This document shows, piece after piece, positions 57,549 through 64,000 of a DNA stretch of 64,000 nucleotides. Below the pieces are notes generated by a model, which was not told the DNA's origin, ran no database searches, and saw only the letters and a list, made by a program, of their open reading frames with translations. Each line of letters starts with the position of its first letter. The stretch's first letter is position 1. Made by a program: the position numbers and the translations under genes. The stretch spans positions 62,001 through 126,000 of the forward strand of contig NZ_JADGMI010000003.1 in the NCBI RefSeq assembly GCF_015234305.1. The letters run 5' to 3'. The DNA comes from Superficieibacter sp. 1612_C1. GTDB taxonomy: Bacteria; Pseudomonadota; Gammaproteobacteria; Enterobacterales; Enterobacteriaceae.

Positions 57549-58375
57549 CAATATCCTTCTGAACCGGTATCCGGGCTAAATTGCGTGCTCTGTAAACGGC
57601 AGACTTCCGTTACCAGAGTGCCATCGTCATGTAACTCCAGCCAGCGCCAGCCGGGCGCAATGGTGTCCAGGGTAAAACTGGCGCAGTGCGGCTTAAACTG
57701 AACGCAGGTAGACGGCGTGGCCATCATGCGGCGGCCGTTCCAGTCGAGATCCAGTTCCTGATGAATGTGCCCGCACAGCATATGCTTCACGCGGGGAAAG
57801 CGCGCCAGCACATTATCCAGCTCCTGCGCGTTGCGCAGACTGTGCTGATCGAGCCAGCCACATCCCGCCGGGAGCGGATGATGATGGAGCAGCAAAAGCG
57901 TATGCCGATCGGTGGATTCCGCCAGTTTGCGCTCCAGCCACTCAAGCTGGAATTCGCTGAGCTCGCCGTGCGGCACGCCGAACACCTGGCTATCGAGTAG
58001 CAGGATTTGCCAGTGGTCGCCCACCCATACCCGCTTTGCCGGGGAGATCCCCGCGTCCTGAAGCGCGCTGTACATGGCGGGCTGAAAGTCATGATTTCCC
58101 GGCAGCCAGACGCAGGGTGCAGCAAAGCCTGCGATACCCTCAGCAAAATGCTGATAGGCCGCAGCAGACTGATCCTGAGCTAAATCCCCTGTCGCCACAA
58201 TAAGATCGCATTCACGCTGTTCAGCATGAATGGCGGCCAGTACCGCCTGATAGCTTTCCCAGGTATTCACACCCAGCAGCGTCTCGTGTTTTTGGGCAAA
58301 CAGGTGAGTATCAGTGATTTGCAGTATCTTCACTTTGGCCCCACCAGCCAAAGGAAGCGTTAACAGGCTTTCCAA
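57548..58375 (-). CDS. cpdA: 3',5'-cyclic AMP phosphodiesterase CpdA
   Basis: CpdA hydrolyses cAMP to AMP, limiting CRP signalling. The 275-aa calcineurin-like metallophosphoesterase has QITDTHLF (Asp, His), [19 protein letters not shown] (GNHD motif), [11 protein letters not shown] and LCGHIHQE. All five metal-binding blocks are present, so it should be active. Length matches E. coli CpdA. Confidence 0.96.
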   Translation of the reverse strand: MESLLTLPLAGGAKVKILQITDTHLFAQKHETLLGVNTWESYQAVLAAIHAEQRECDLIVATGDLAQDQSAAAYQHFAEGIAGFAAPCVWLPGNHDFQPAMYSALQDAGISPAKRVWVGDHWQILLLDSQVFGVPHGELSEFQLEWLERKLAESTDRHTLLLLHHHPLPAGCGWLDQHSLRNAQELDNVLARFPRVKHMLCGHIHQELDLDWNGRRMMATPSTCVQFKPHCASFTLDTIAPGWRWLELHDDGTLVTEVCRLQSTQFSPDTGSEGY

Positions 58376-58399
58376 ATGGTGTCCTTAGGTTTAACGACG

Positions 58400-58822
58400 C
58401 TATAAAACCGGAATCGCCATCGCTCCATGTGCTAAACAATATCGTAGCCAGTCGGCTAAAAACTGATTAATTTGATGCTTTTCGTCGCGTTGATGCAACT
58501 TTTTATTCGGATAATCATACCGCGCTTTGAAGCGAAAGATCTGCTGAGTTGAACACACTTCCGCGACCATAGCGTCATGATACAGTCGAACCGACATGGA
58601 TGGCAGGCTCCAGTAACTGACAGCGGGTGCGGTTTGTTCAATTTCTACCAGCGTAGTGTAGCGGGTAGATTCCTGTATCGTTAACCGGTACTGCGCGTTG
58701 GCCACCTGATAACTTGCGGTTTCGCCCGGCGCATCATTACGCGGCAACAGGCGGCGGAGCTGGGCGAAATTGGTTTCGCACAGACGCATCATTTCGGGGA
58801 AATCAGGTGTATAACGCTTCAT
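58400..58822 (-). CDS. yqiB: DUF1249 protein YqiB
   Basis: The 140-aa DUF1249 protein is conserved and of unknown function. It starts at [16 protein letters not shown] (58822), overlapping the nudF stop; an upstream frame of three more codons is inside nudF. The DUF1249 blocks [29 protein letters not shown] and [24 protein letters not shown] are present. Coupled translation with nudF and cpdA is likely. Confidence 0.93.
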   Translation of the reverse strand: MKRYTPDFPEMMRLCETNFAQLRRLLPRNDAPGETASYQVANAQYRLTIQESTRYTTLVEIEQTAPAVSYWSLPSMSVRLYHDAMVAEVCSTQQIFRFKARYDYPNKKLHQRDEKHQINQFLADWLRYCLAHGAMAIPVL

Positions 58823-59451
58823 TTTTTCCACTCATTCATTAACTCTTGATAGTGCAGCTGTAGCCATTGCAGGGCGATGACTGACGCTGCGTTGTCGATT
58901 TTCCCCTCTTCAACCCATTGATAAGCCTGCTCCCGACTTACCACATGAACCCGAATATCTTCGTTTTCATCAGCCAGACCGTGAATTCCTTCCGCAGTCG
59001 TGGCGTCCACTTCCCCCACCATTAAGGAGAGGCGTTCACTGGTGCCACCCGGACTTGCCAGATAGCTCATAAATTTTTTCACCCGGCCGACGTTAAGTCC
59101 TGCTTCTTCTTCCGCTTCGCGACGGGCGACCTGCTCGACGCTCTCGCCTTCTTCAATCATTCCGGCGACCAGTTCCAGCAGCCACGGGCTTTCGCTGGAA
59201 TCGTAGGCCGCGATACGGATCTGCTCCACCAATACCACTTCGTCGCGCACCGGGTCAAAGGGTAGCAAGACGGCAGCATGGCCGCGTTCAAAAATTTCAC
59301 GCCGCACTTCACCGCTCATTTCCCCGTTAAACAGACGATGGCGAAAGCGGTATAAATCGAGCGAAAAAAAACCGCTATACAGTGTTTCGCGTGCAATAAT
59401 TTCTATATCATTTTTTGTGTAAGTTACCGCCAGTCCATTTTGTCTGGTCAT
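58819..59451 (-). CDS. nudF: ADP-ribose pyrophosphatase
   Basis: NudF cleaves ADP-ribose to AMP and ribose 5-phosphate. The 210-aa protein shows the Nudix box [23 protein letters not shown] (about 97-119; key residues G97, R111, E115, E116), preceded by the N-terminal dimer domain and LLELVA. It is the first gene of the nudF-yqiB-cpdA-yqiA-parE run and divergent from tolC. Confidence 0.96.
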   Translation of the reverse strand: MTRQNGLAVTYTKNDIEIIARETLYSGFFSLDLYRFRHRLFNGEMSGEVRREIFERGHAAVLLPFDPVRDEVVLVEQIRIAAYDSSESPWLLELVAGMIEEGESVEQVARREAEEEAGLNVGRVKKFMSYLASPGGTSERLSLMVGEVDATTAEGIHGLADENEDIRVHVVSREQAYQWVEEGKIDNAASVIALQWLQLHYQELMNEWKK

Positions 59452-59554
59452 GATTATCTCCGGGTGACAATAATAGTGATGAAATTATGGATTTCTCGCC
59501 AGTTTAACTACGGTTTCACAAACTCTATGGTAGATTGGTGCCCATTAATGTCGG

Positions 59555-59573
59555 ATGGCACATAACGCCAACC
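59555..59573 (+). promoter_or_regulatory. Mar/Sox/Rob box upstream of tolC
   Basis: ATGGCACATAACGCCAACC matches the marbox consensus AYNGCACNNWNNRYYAAAY in 18 of 19 positions, and lies 86 bp before the tolC start codon. In E. coli tolC is activated by MarA, SoxS and Rob through such a site. Binding is inferred. Confidence 0.75.
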
Positions 59574-59658
59574 TTTGAGACTGGCAGATTCTGCTACAAT
59601 CGGCGATTATTTTTTGAATTTGTTTAGCGCTAAAAATGCTTCTCAACAAGGAATGCAA

Positions 59659-61095
59659 ATGAAGAAATTGCTCCCCATCCTTATCGGTCTGAGCCTGACC
59701 GGCTTCAGCGCAGTGAGCCAGGCAGAGAACCTGTTGCAGGTTTATCAGCAGGCGCGTTTAAGCAACCCGGACCTGCGTAAGTCAGCAGCCGATCGCGATG
59801 CGGCATTCGAAAAAATCAACGAAGCGCGTAGCCCTTTGCTGCCTCAGCTTGGTCTGGGTGCTGATTATAACTACAGCAATGGTTTTCGCGATAGTAACGG
59901 TCTGGACACCACCTCAAAAAGCGCCTCTCTGCAATTAACGCAGACCATTTTTGATATGTCGAAATGGCGCGCCCTGACGCTGCAAGAAAAATCAGCCGGT
60001 ATTCAGGATGTGACCTGGCAGGCCGACCAGCAAACGCTGATCCTGAACACCGCCACTGCCTATTTTAACGTATTAAGCGCCATTGATGCGCTTTCCTATA
60101 CCGAAGCGCAGAAACAGGCTATCTATCGTCAGTTAGACCAGACCACCCAGCGTTTTAACGTCGGGCTGGTGGCGATTACCGACGTGCAGAACGCCCGTTC
60201 ACAGTACGATACCGTGCTGGCGGATGAAGTGACTGCCCGTAACAATCTTGATAACGCCGTTGAGTCTCTGCGTCAGGTGACCGGTAATTACTACCCTGAG
60301 CTGGCCTCTCTGAACGTGGATAACTTCAAAACCACCCGGCCTGAAGCGGTCAATAATCTGCTGAAAGAAGCAGAAAAACGCAACCTGACCCTGTTACAGG
60401 CACGTCTGAATCAGGATCTGGCTCGCGAGCAGATTCGCCAGGCGCAGGACGGCCATCTGCCGACGCTGGATTTAACCGCCTCAACGGGTGTTTCCGATAC
60501 CTCGTATAGCGGTTCCAAAACCCGTGGCGCGACCAGCTCTCAGTACGATGATAACAATGCAGGTCAGAACCAGGTGGGCCTGAACTTCTCGCTGCCGCTC
60601 TATCAGGGCGGGATGGTCAACTCTCAGGTGAAACAGGCGCAGTATAACTTCGTCGGTTCCAGCGAACAGCTGGAAAGTGCGCACCGTAGCGTGGTGCAGA
60701 ACGTGCGTTCCTCTTATAACAACATTAATGCGTCCATCAGTAGTATTAATGCATATAAGCAGGCGGTTGTCTCTGCGCAAAGCTCTCTGGATGCGTCAGA
60801 AGCCGGTTACTCCGTTGGTACGCGTACCATCGTCGATGTGCTGGACGCGACCACCACGCTGTATAACGCCAAGCAGCAGCTCTCCAGCGCGCGTTATAAC
60901 TACCTGATCAATCTGCTCAATGTGAAGAATGCCCTCGGCACGCTGAATGAACAGGATCTGGTCTCGCTGAACAGCGCACTGGGTAAAACCGTGCCGACCA
61001 CGCCGGAAAGCGTGGCACCGGAAGATGCCTCGCAGGCCGCCAGCGCGGACGGCTATTCCGGTACGGCAGTGCAGCCCGCTTCCGCTCGCCGTTAA
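59659..61095 (+). CDS. tolC: Outer-membrane efflux channel TolC
   Basis: TolC is the trimeric outer-membrane exit duct for AcrAB-type pumps and type I secretion. The 478-aa protein starts at MKKLLPILIGLSL (59659), with a signal peptide cleaved after VSQA; upstream in-frame ATGs at 59575 and 59653 are less likely by family. Two outer-efflux repeats are visible, for example AADRDAAFEKINEARSPLLP, VGLVAITDVQNAR, and later YSVGTRTIVDVLDATTTLYNAK. The C-terminal tail is shorter than that of E. coli TolC (about 493 aa) and ends in QPASARR. Confidence 0.97.
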   Translation: MKKLLPILIGLSLTGFSAVSQAENLLQVYQQARLSNPDLRKSAADRDAAFEKINEARSPLLPQLGLGADYNYSNGFRDSNGLDTTSKSASLQLTQTIFDMSKWRALTLQEKSAGIQDVTWQADQQTLILNTATAYFNVLSAIDALSYTEAQKQAIYRQLDQTTQRFNVGLVAITDVQNARSQYDTVLADEVTARNNLDNAVESLRQVTGNYYPELASLNVDNFKTTRPEAVNNLLKEAEKRNLTLLQARLNQDLAREQIRQAQDGHLPTLDLTASTGVSDTSYSGSKTRGATSSQYDDNNAGQNQVGLNFSLPLYQGGMVNSQVKQAQYNFVGSSEQLESAHRSVVQNVRSSYNNINASISSINAYKQAVVSAQSSLDASEAGYSVGTRTIVDVLDATTTLYNAKQQLSSARYNYLINLLNVKNALGTLNEQDLVSLNSALGKTVPTTPESVAPEDASQAASADGYSGTAVQPASARR

Positions 61096-61104
61096 GTAAA
61101 CTCA

Positions 61105-61130
61105 CAGGCGGGGATGCCAGTCCCCGCCTG
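61105..61130 (+). terminator. Hairpin after tolC
   Basis: CAGGCGGGGA (61105-61114) and TCCCCGCCTG (61121-61130) form a perfect 10-bp stem 9 bp after the tolC stop. No T run follows, so it may terminate weakly or protect the mRNA end. Confidence 0.65.
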
Positions 61131-61235
61131 AACGTAAGGCAACGTAAAGATCCCCTTCTCGCTTCATTTTCAACCACCCATCCTCTATCCTGAGCAGTAT
61201 TCATCACGCACTACCTCTGGGTCTGGAAGACAACT

Positions 61236-61907
61236 ATGAAACGGACAAAAACAATTAATCACGCCACGTTCCGCAAAAGCTGGAGCGCGCGCCATCTTAC
61301 CCCTGTCGCCTTTGCCGTAAGCGCCGTATTTATGCTGGCGGGCTGCGAGAAAAGTGACGAAACGGTATCGACCTATCTCAACGCCGACGACTGTTCTTCG
61401 GCGAACCCGGGCAAGAGCGCGGAATGTACCACCGCCTATAATAACGCGCTGAAAGAAGCCGAACGTACCGCACCGAAATACGCTACGCGGGAAGACTGCA
61501 TTGCTGAATTCGGTGAAGGCCAGTGCCAGCAGGCTCCGGCGCAGGCGGGTATGGCACCCGAAAACCAGGCGCAGACGCAGTCCAGCGGCGGTTTCTGGAT
61601 GCCGCTGATGGCGGGTTATATGATGGGTCGCCTGATGGGCGGCGGTGCCGGTTTTGCCCAGCAGCCGCTGTTTAGCTCACGTAACCCGGCCAGCCCGGCC
61701 TACGGTCAATACACCGATGCCAGCGGTAAAAATTACGGTGCAGCCCAGCCGGGTCGCACGATGAACGTGCCGAAAACCGCGATGGCTCCGAAACCGGCCA
61801 CTACCTCAACGATTACTCGCGGCGGCTTTGGTGAGTCAGTAGCGAAGCAGTCCGCGATGCAGCGTAGTAGCGCGTCGGGCAGTTCTTCCCGCTCGATGGG
61901 CGGCTGA
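61236..61907 (+). CDS. ygiB: YgiB, DUF1190 lipoprotein
   Basis: The 223-aa protein has a signal sequence ending in a lipobox (FMLAGC, Cys about 36), a DUF1190 domain ([26 protein letters not shown]; then [13 protein letters not shown]) and a C-terminal Gly/Ser-rich region with [13 protein letters not shown]. The function is unknown. It lies 5 bp before ygiC and the two are coupled in enterics. Confidence 0.93.
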   Translation: MKRTKTINHATFRKSWSARHLTPVAFAVSAVFMLAGCEKSDETVSTYLNADDCSSANPGKSAECTTAYNNALKEAERTAPKYATREDCIAEFGEGQCQQAPAQAGMAPENQAQTQSSGGFWMPLMAGYMMGRLMGGGAGFAQQPLFSSRNPASPAYGQYTDASGKNYGAAQPGRTMNVPKTAMAPKPATTSTITRGGFGESVAKQSAMQRSSASGSSSRSMGG

Positions 61908-61912
61908 TCGCC

Positions 61913-63073
61913 ATGGAAAGGATCAGCATCACCGAACGCCCGGACTGGCGAGAAAAAGCCACCGAATATGGGTTTAATTTTCACACTATGTACGGCGAAC
62001 CGTACTGGTGTGAAGATGCATACTACAAACTCACCCTGGCACAGGTCGAAAAACTGGAAGAGGTTACGGCAGAACTGCATCAGCTGTGCCTGAAAGTGGT
62101 CGATAAGGTCATCGCCAGCGATGCGCTGATGACCAAATTCCGCATTCCAAAGCATACCTGGAGCTTTGTCCGCCAGTCGTGGCAAACGCATCAGCCGTCG
62201 CTTTACTCACGCCTCGATCTGGCGTGGGACGGCACTGGCGAACCCAAACTGCTGGAGAACAACGCCGATACGCCCACCTCGTTATATGAAGCGGCGTTTT
62301 TCCAGTGGCTGTGGCTGGAGGACCAGCTTAAGGCGGGTCAATTGCCTGCCGGAAGCGATCAATTCAACAGTCTCCAGGAGAAAGTGATTGAACGTTTTGG
62401 CGAACTGCGCGAGCAGCATGGCTTCCAGCTTCTGCATCTGACCTGCTGTCGCGATACGGTTGAAGATCGCGGCACGGTGCAGTATCTCCAGGATTGCGCC
62501 GCCGAAGCGGGCGTCGCCACAGAATTCCTCTATATCGAAGATATTGGCCTTGGCGAAAAAGGCCAGTTTAGCGATTTGCAGGATCAGGTCATTGCGAATT
62601 TGTTCAAGCTTTACCCGTGGGAATATATGCTGCGCGAGGTCTTCTCCACCAAGCTGGAAGATGCCGGCGTGCGCTGGCTGGAACCCGCGTGGAAAAGCAT
62701 TATCTCCAACAAAGCGCTGCTGCCGATGCTGTGGGAGATGTTCCCCGATCACCCGAACCTGCTGCCTGCCTACTTTGCGGAAGACGATCATCCGCCGATG
62801 GACAAATTCGTTATTAAGCCGATTTTTTCACGTGAAGGGGCTAACGTTTCGATTGTGGAAAACGGTAAGACCATTGAAGAGGTTGAAGGACCGTATGGCG
62901 AAGAAGGGATGATCGTCCAGCAGTTCTGTCCGCTGCCAAAATTTGGTGACAGTTATGTGCTGATCGGCAGCTGGCTGATTAACGACCAGCCTGCGGGGAT
63001 TGGGATTCGCGAGGATCGCGCACTGATTACGCAGGATCTGTCACGGTTCTATCCGCATATTTTTGTGGAGTGA
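61913..63073 (+). CDS. ygiC: YgiC, glutathionylspermidine-synthase-like ATP-grasp protein
   Basis: The 386-aa protein has the ATP-grasp ligase fold of the glutathionylspermidine synthase C-terminal family. Visible are [33 protein letters not shown] core segments (about 99-128; key residues D102, E111, N113) and the ATP-binding [14 protein letters not shown] (about 301-314). E. coli YgiC lacks measurable glutathionylspermidine synthase activity, so its true peptide or amine substrate is open. It ends the ygiB-ygiC pair. Confidence 0.94.
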   Translation: MERISITERPDWREKATEYGFNFHTMYGEPYWCEDAYYKLTLAQVEKLEEVTAELHQLCLKVVDKVIASDALMTKFRIPKHTWSFVRQSWQTHQPSLYSRLDLAWDGTGEPKLLENNADTPTSLYEAAFFQWLWLEDQLKAGQLPAGSDQFNSLQEKVIERFGELREQHGFQLLHLTCCRDTVEDRGTVQYLQDCAAEAGVATEFLYIEDIGLGEKGQFSDLQDQVIANLFKLYPWEYMLREVFSTKLEDAGVRWLEPAWKSIISNKALLPMLWEMFPDHPNLLPAYFAEDDHPPMDKFVIKPIFSREGANVSIVENGKTIEEVEGPYGEEGMIVQQFCPLPKFGDSYVLIGSWLINDQPAGIGIREDRALITQDLSRFYPHIFVE

Positions 63074-63497
63074 GTCCGGTGGTGGGAGATACATGTGACA
63101 AAGGTGGTCCTTCCGTTCACCTCAATTTCCCGGGATCAACTGAATTACCGCGTCGGTGAACGCGCCAGGGCGGCTCAATCGCCGCCGCCCTGGCGACCCG
63201 GGCTCCCGGCCCGTAAATCGCCGCTTCGCGGTTCCCTCGTCTTATTCCTTCCGGCTTCGGGTCGGGCGCGAGCTTTACATCCTGTAAAGCACACGCCCTC
63301 GACGCGCGTCCATGCGCGTCGCCCCGGCCTACAGGAAACGACTCGGCGATTTACAGCCGGACACAACCCGCGCTGAAAGCCTTGAGACTTATTCTGCTGT
63401 TTTACTCGCTGATGGCATTTTATTAACGATACCAGGACTCCCTTAAGGCAGCGTAGAAGCGCATCTTTTAACTTCAAAGCGACAGCCACAGGCAGCC
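63074..63497. other. Hairpin-rich intergenic region between ygiC and ygiD
   Basis: About 420 bp without a gene. Strong hairpins are visible: CGCCAGGGCGG (63163-63173) with CCGCCCTGGCG (63185-63195), and GCTTTACA (63272-63279) with TGTAAAGC (63283-63290). The GC-rich part up to about 63340 looks like a dispersed repeat of enteric genomes; its open frames do not encode anything I recognise. The two flanking genes converge here. Confidence 0.55.
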
Positions 63498-64000
63498 TTA
63501 AGCACCCACCAGCACCGACAACATACTCAAACTGCCCATCTCAATCCCGTCCACCGGGATGGTCACCGGCTCCTCGCCATCCCATGCGCCCAGAATATAC
63601 AGCAGCGGCAGGAAGTGGTCCGCCGTAGGGTTCGATAACGTGCCGCCCTCGTGATCCAGATAGTTGACCAGCGGGTGATCGTCCGCCGCGCCTTTCCAGG
63701 TCAGATTCGCCTTCACATATTCATTAAAGGATGTCGCCCACGGATACGGGGTGTTGTCACCGTGCCAGCGCACGGTACGCAAGTTGTGCACCACGTTACC
63801 GCTGGCAACTAACATGATGCCTTCGTCACGTAACGCCGCCAGCTTACGGCCAATCTCAAGATGCCAGGCGGCCGGTTTGGTACTGTCCACGCTGAGCTGC
63901 ACCATCGGGATATCCGCCTCAGGATACATCTTGATTAGCACGCCCCACGAGCCGTGGTCAAAACCCCACGCTTCTCGATCCAGCGTAACCGGCACCGGCG
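63498..64000 (-). CDS. ygiD: YgiD, 4,5-DOPA-extradiol-dioxygenase family protein (partial)
   Basis: The C-terminal 167 residues of YgiD are present; the start is beyond the right edge of the window. YgiD belongs to the LigB-type extradiol dioxygenases, whose E. coli member cleaves L-DOPA. Segments GFDHGSWGVLIKMYP, SGNVVHNLR (His ligand region) and PTADHFLPLLYILG are visible. It is convergent with ygiC, as in E. coli. Confidence 0.93.
   Translation of the reverse strand, partial: PVPVTLDREAWGFDHGSWGVLIKMYPEADIPMVQLSVDSTKPAAWHLEIGRKLAALRDEGIMLVASGNVVHNLRTVRWHGDNTPYPWATSFNEYVKANLTWKGAADDHPLVNYLDHEGGTLSNPTADHFLPLLYILGAWDGEEPVTIPVDGIEMGSLSMLSVLVGA

Overview
This window is chromosomal DNA of an Enterobacteriaceae member. 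The right part keeps the E. coli-like backbone order ygiQ-ftsP-plsC-parC-ygiW-qseBC-mdaB-ygiN-[insert]-parE-yqiA-cpdA-yqiB-nudF-tolC-ygiB-ygiC-ygiD, with proteins very close to the E. coli ones. Codon use and the REP sequences fit Enterobacter or a close relative (Leclercia, Lelliottia, Citrobacter, Klebsiella), but the genus cannot be fixed by reading alone.

Bases 1 to about 27,271 are an integrated mobile island. Its right end cuts ygiQ inside the radical-SAM cysteine motif; its left end lies outside the window. The cargo is strongly biased to formaldehyde and electrophile stress. There is an frmR-frmA-VOC-frmB operon behind an FrmR-type operator, the decayed remains of a second frmR-frmA pair, a class II UvrA-like ATPase, a glutathione-independent formaldehyde dehydrogenase-like enzyme, a Cys-rich copper-storage-like protein, an NAD(P)-binding SDR protein, an MBL-fold hydrolase with a LysR regulator, an Old Yellow Enzyme reductase and a small ArsR-type regulator. 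It is littered with IS debris: a complete IS1, a decayed IS3-family element, further IS3-family ends, a second IS3-family fragment and an IS66 piece. Next to the ygiQ junction lie four minus-strand genes (two large and one medium tyrosine-recombinase-like protein plus a small HTH/coiled-coil protein). This arrangement matches the four-gene GInt (ginABCD) type of genomic island. A 211-aa protein of unknown function, with a faint HslV/Ntn-hydrolase look, sits between these genes and the junction.

From 27.3 to 36.9 kb is the conserved backbone. Between ygiN and parE, which are neighbours in E. coli, about 17.4 kb is inserted and bordered on both sides by REP sequences. Its first half (37.1-42.6 kb) is a polysaccharide-degradation locus: GH88 unsaturated glucuronyl hydrolase, an oligosaccharide MFS importer, a DUF2264 protein and a divergent AraC regulator. 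Its second half (42.8-54.4 kb) looks like an H2-driven anaerobic respiration cassette: a TorD-like chaperone, a Tat-exported molybdopterin oxidoreductase with DmsB- and DmsC-like partners, then hypA/hybF, a complete Hyd-2-type [NiFe] hydrogenase set (hybO, A, B, C, D, E, G) and finally a dedicated TatA/E-like plus short TatB-like pair without tatC. The cluster is followed by a 4.9-copy, 117-bp tandem REP array.

The last 9 kb is again backbone (parE to ygiD, the last cut by the window edge), with a good Mar/Sox/Rob box upstream of tolC.
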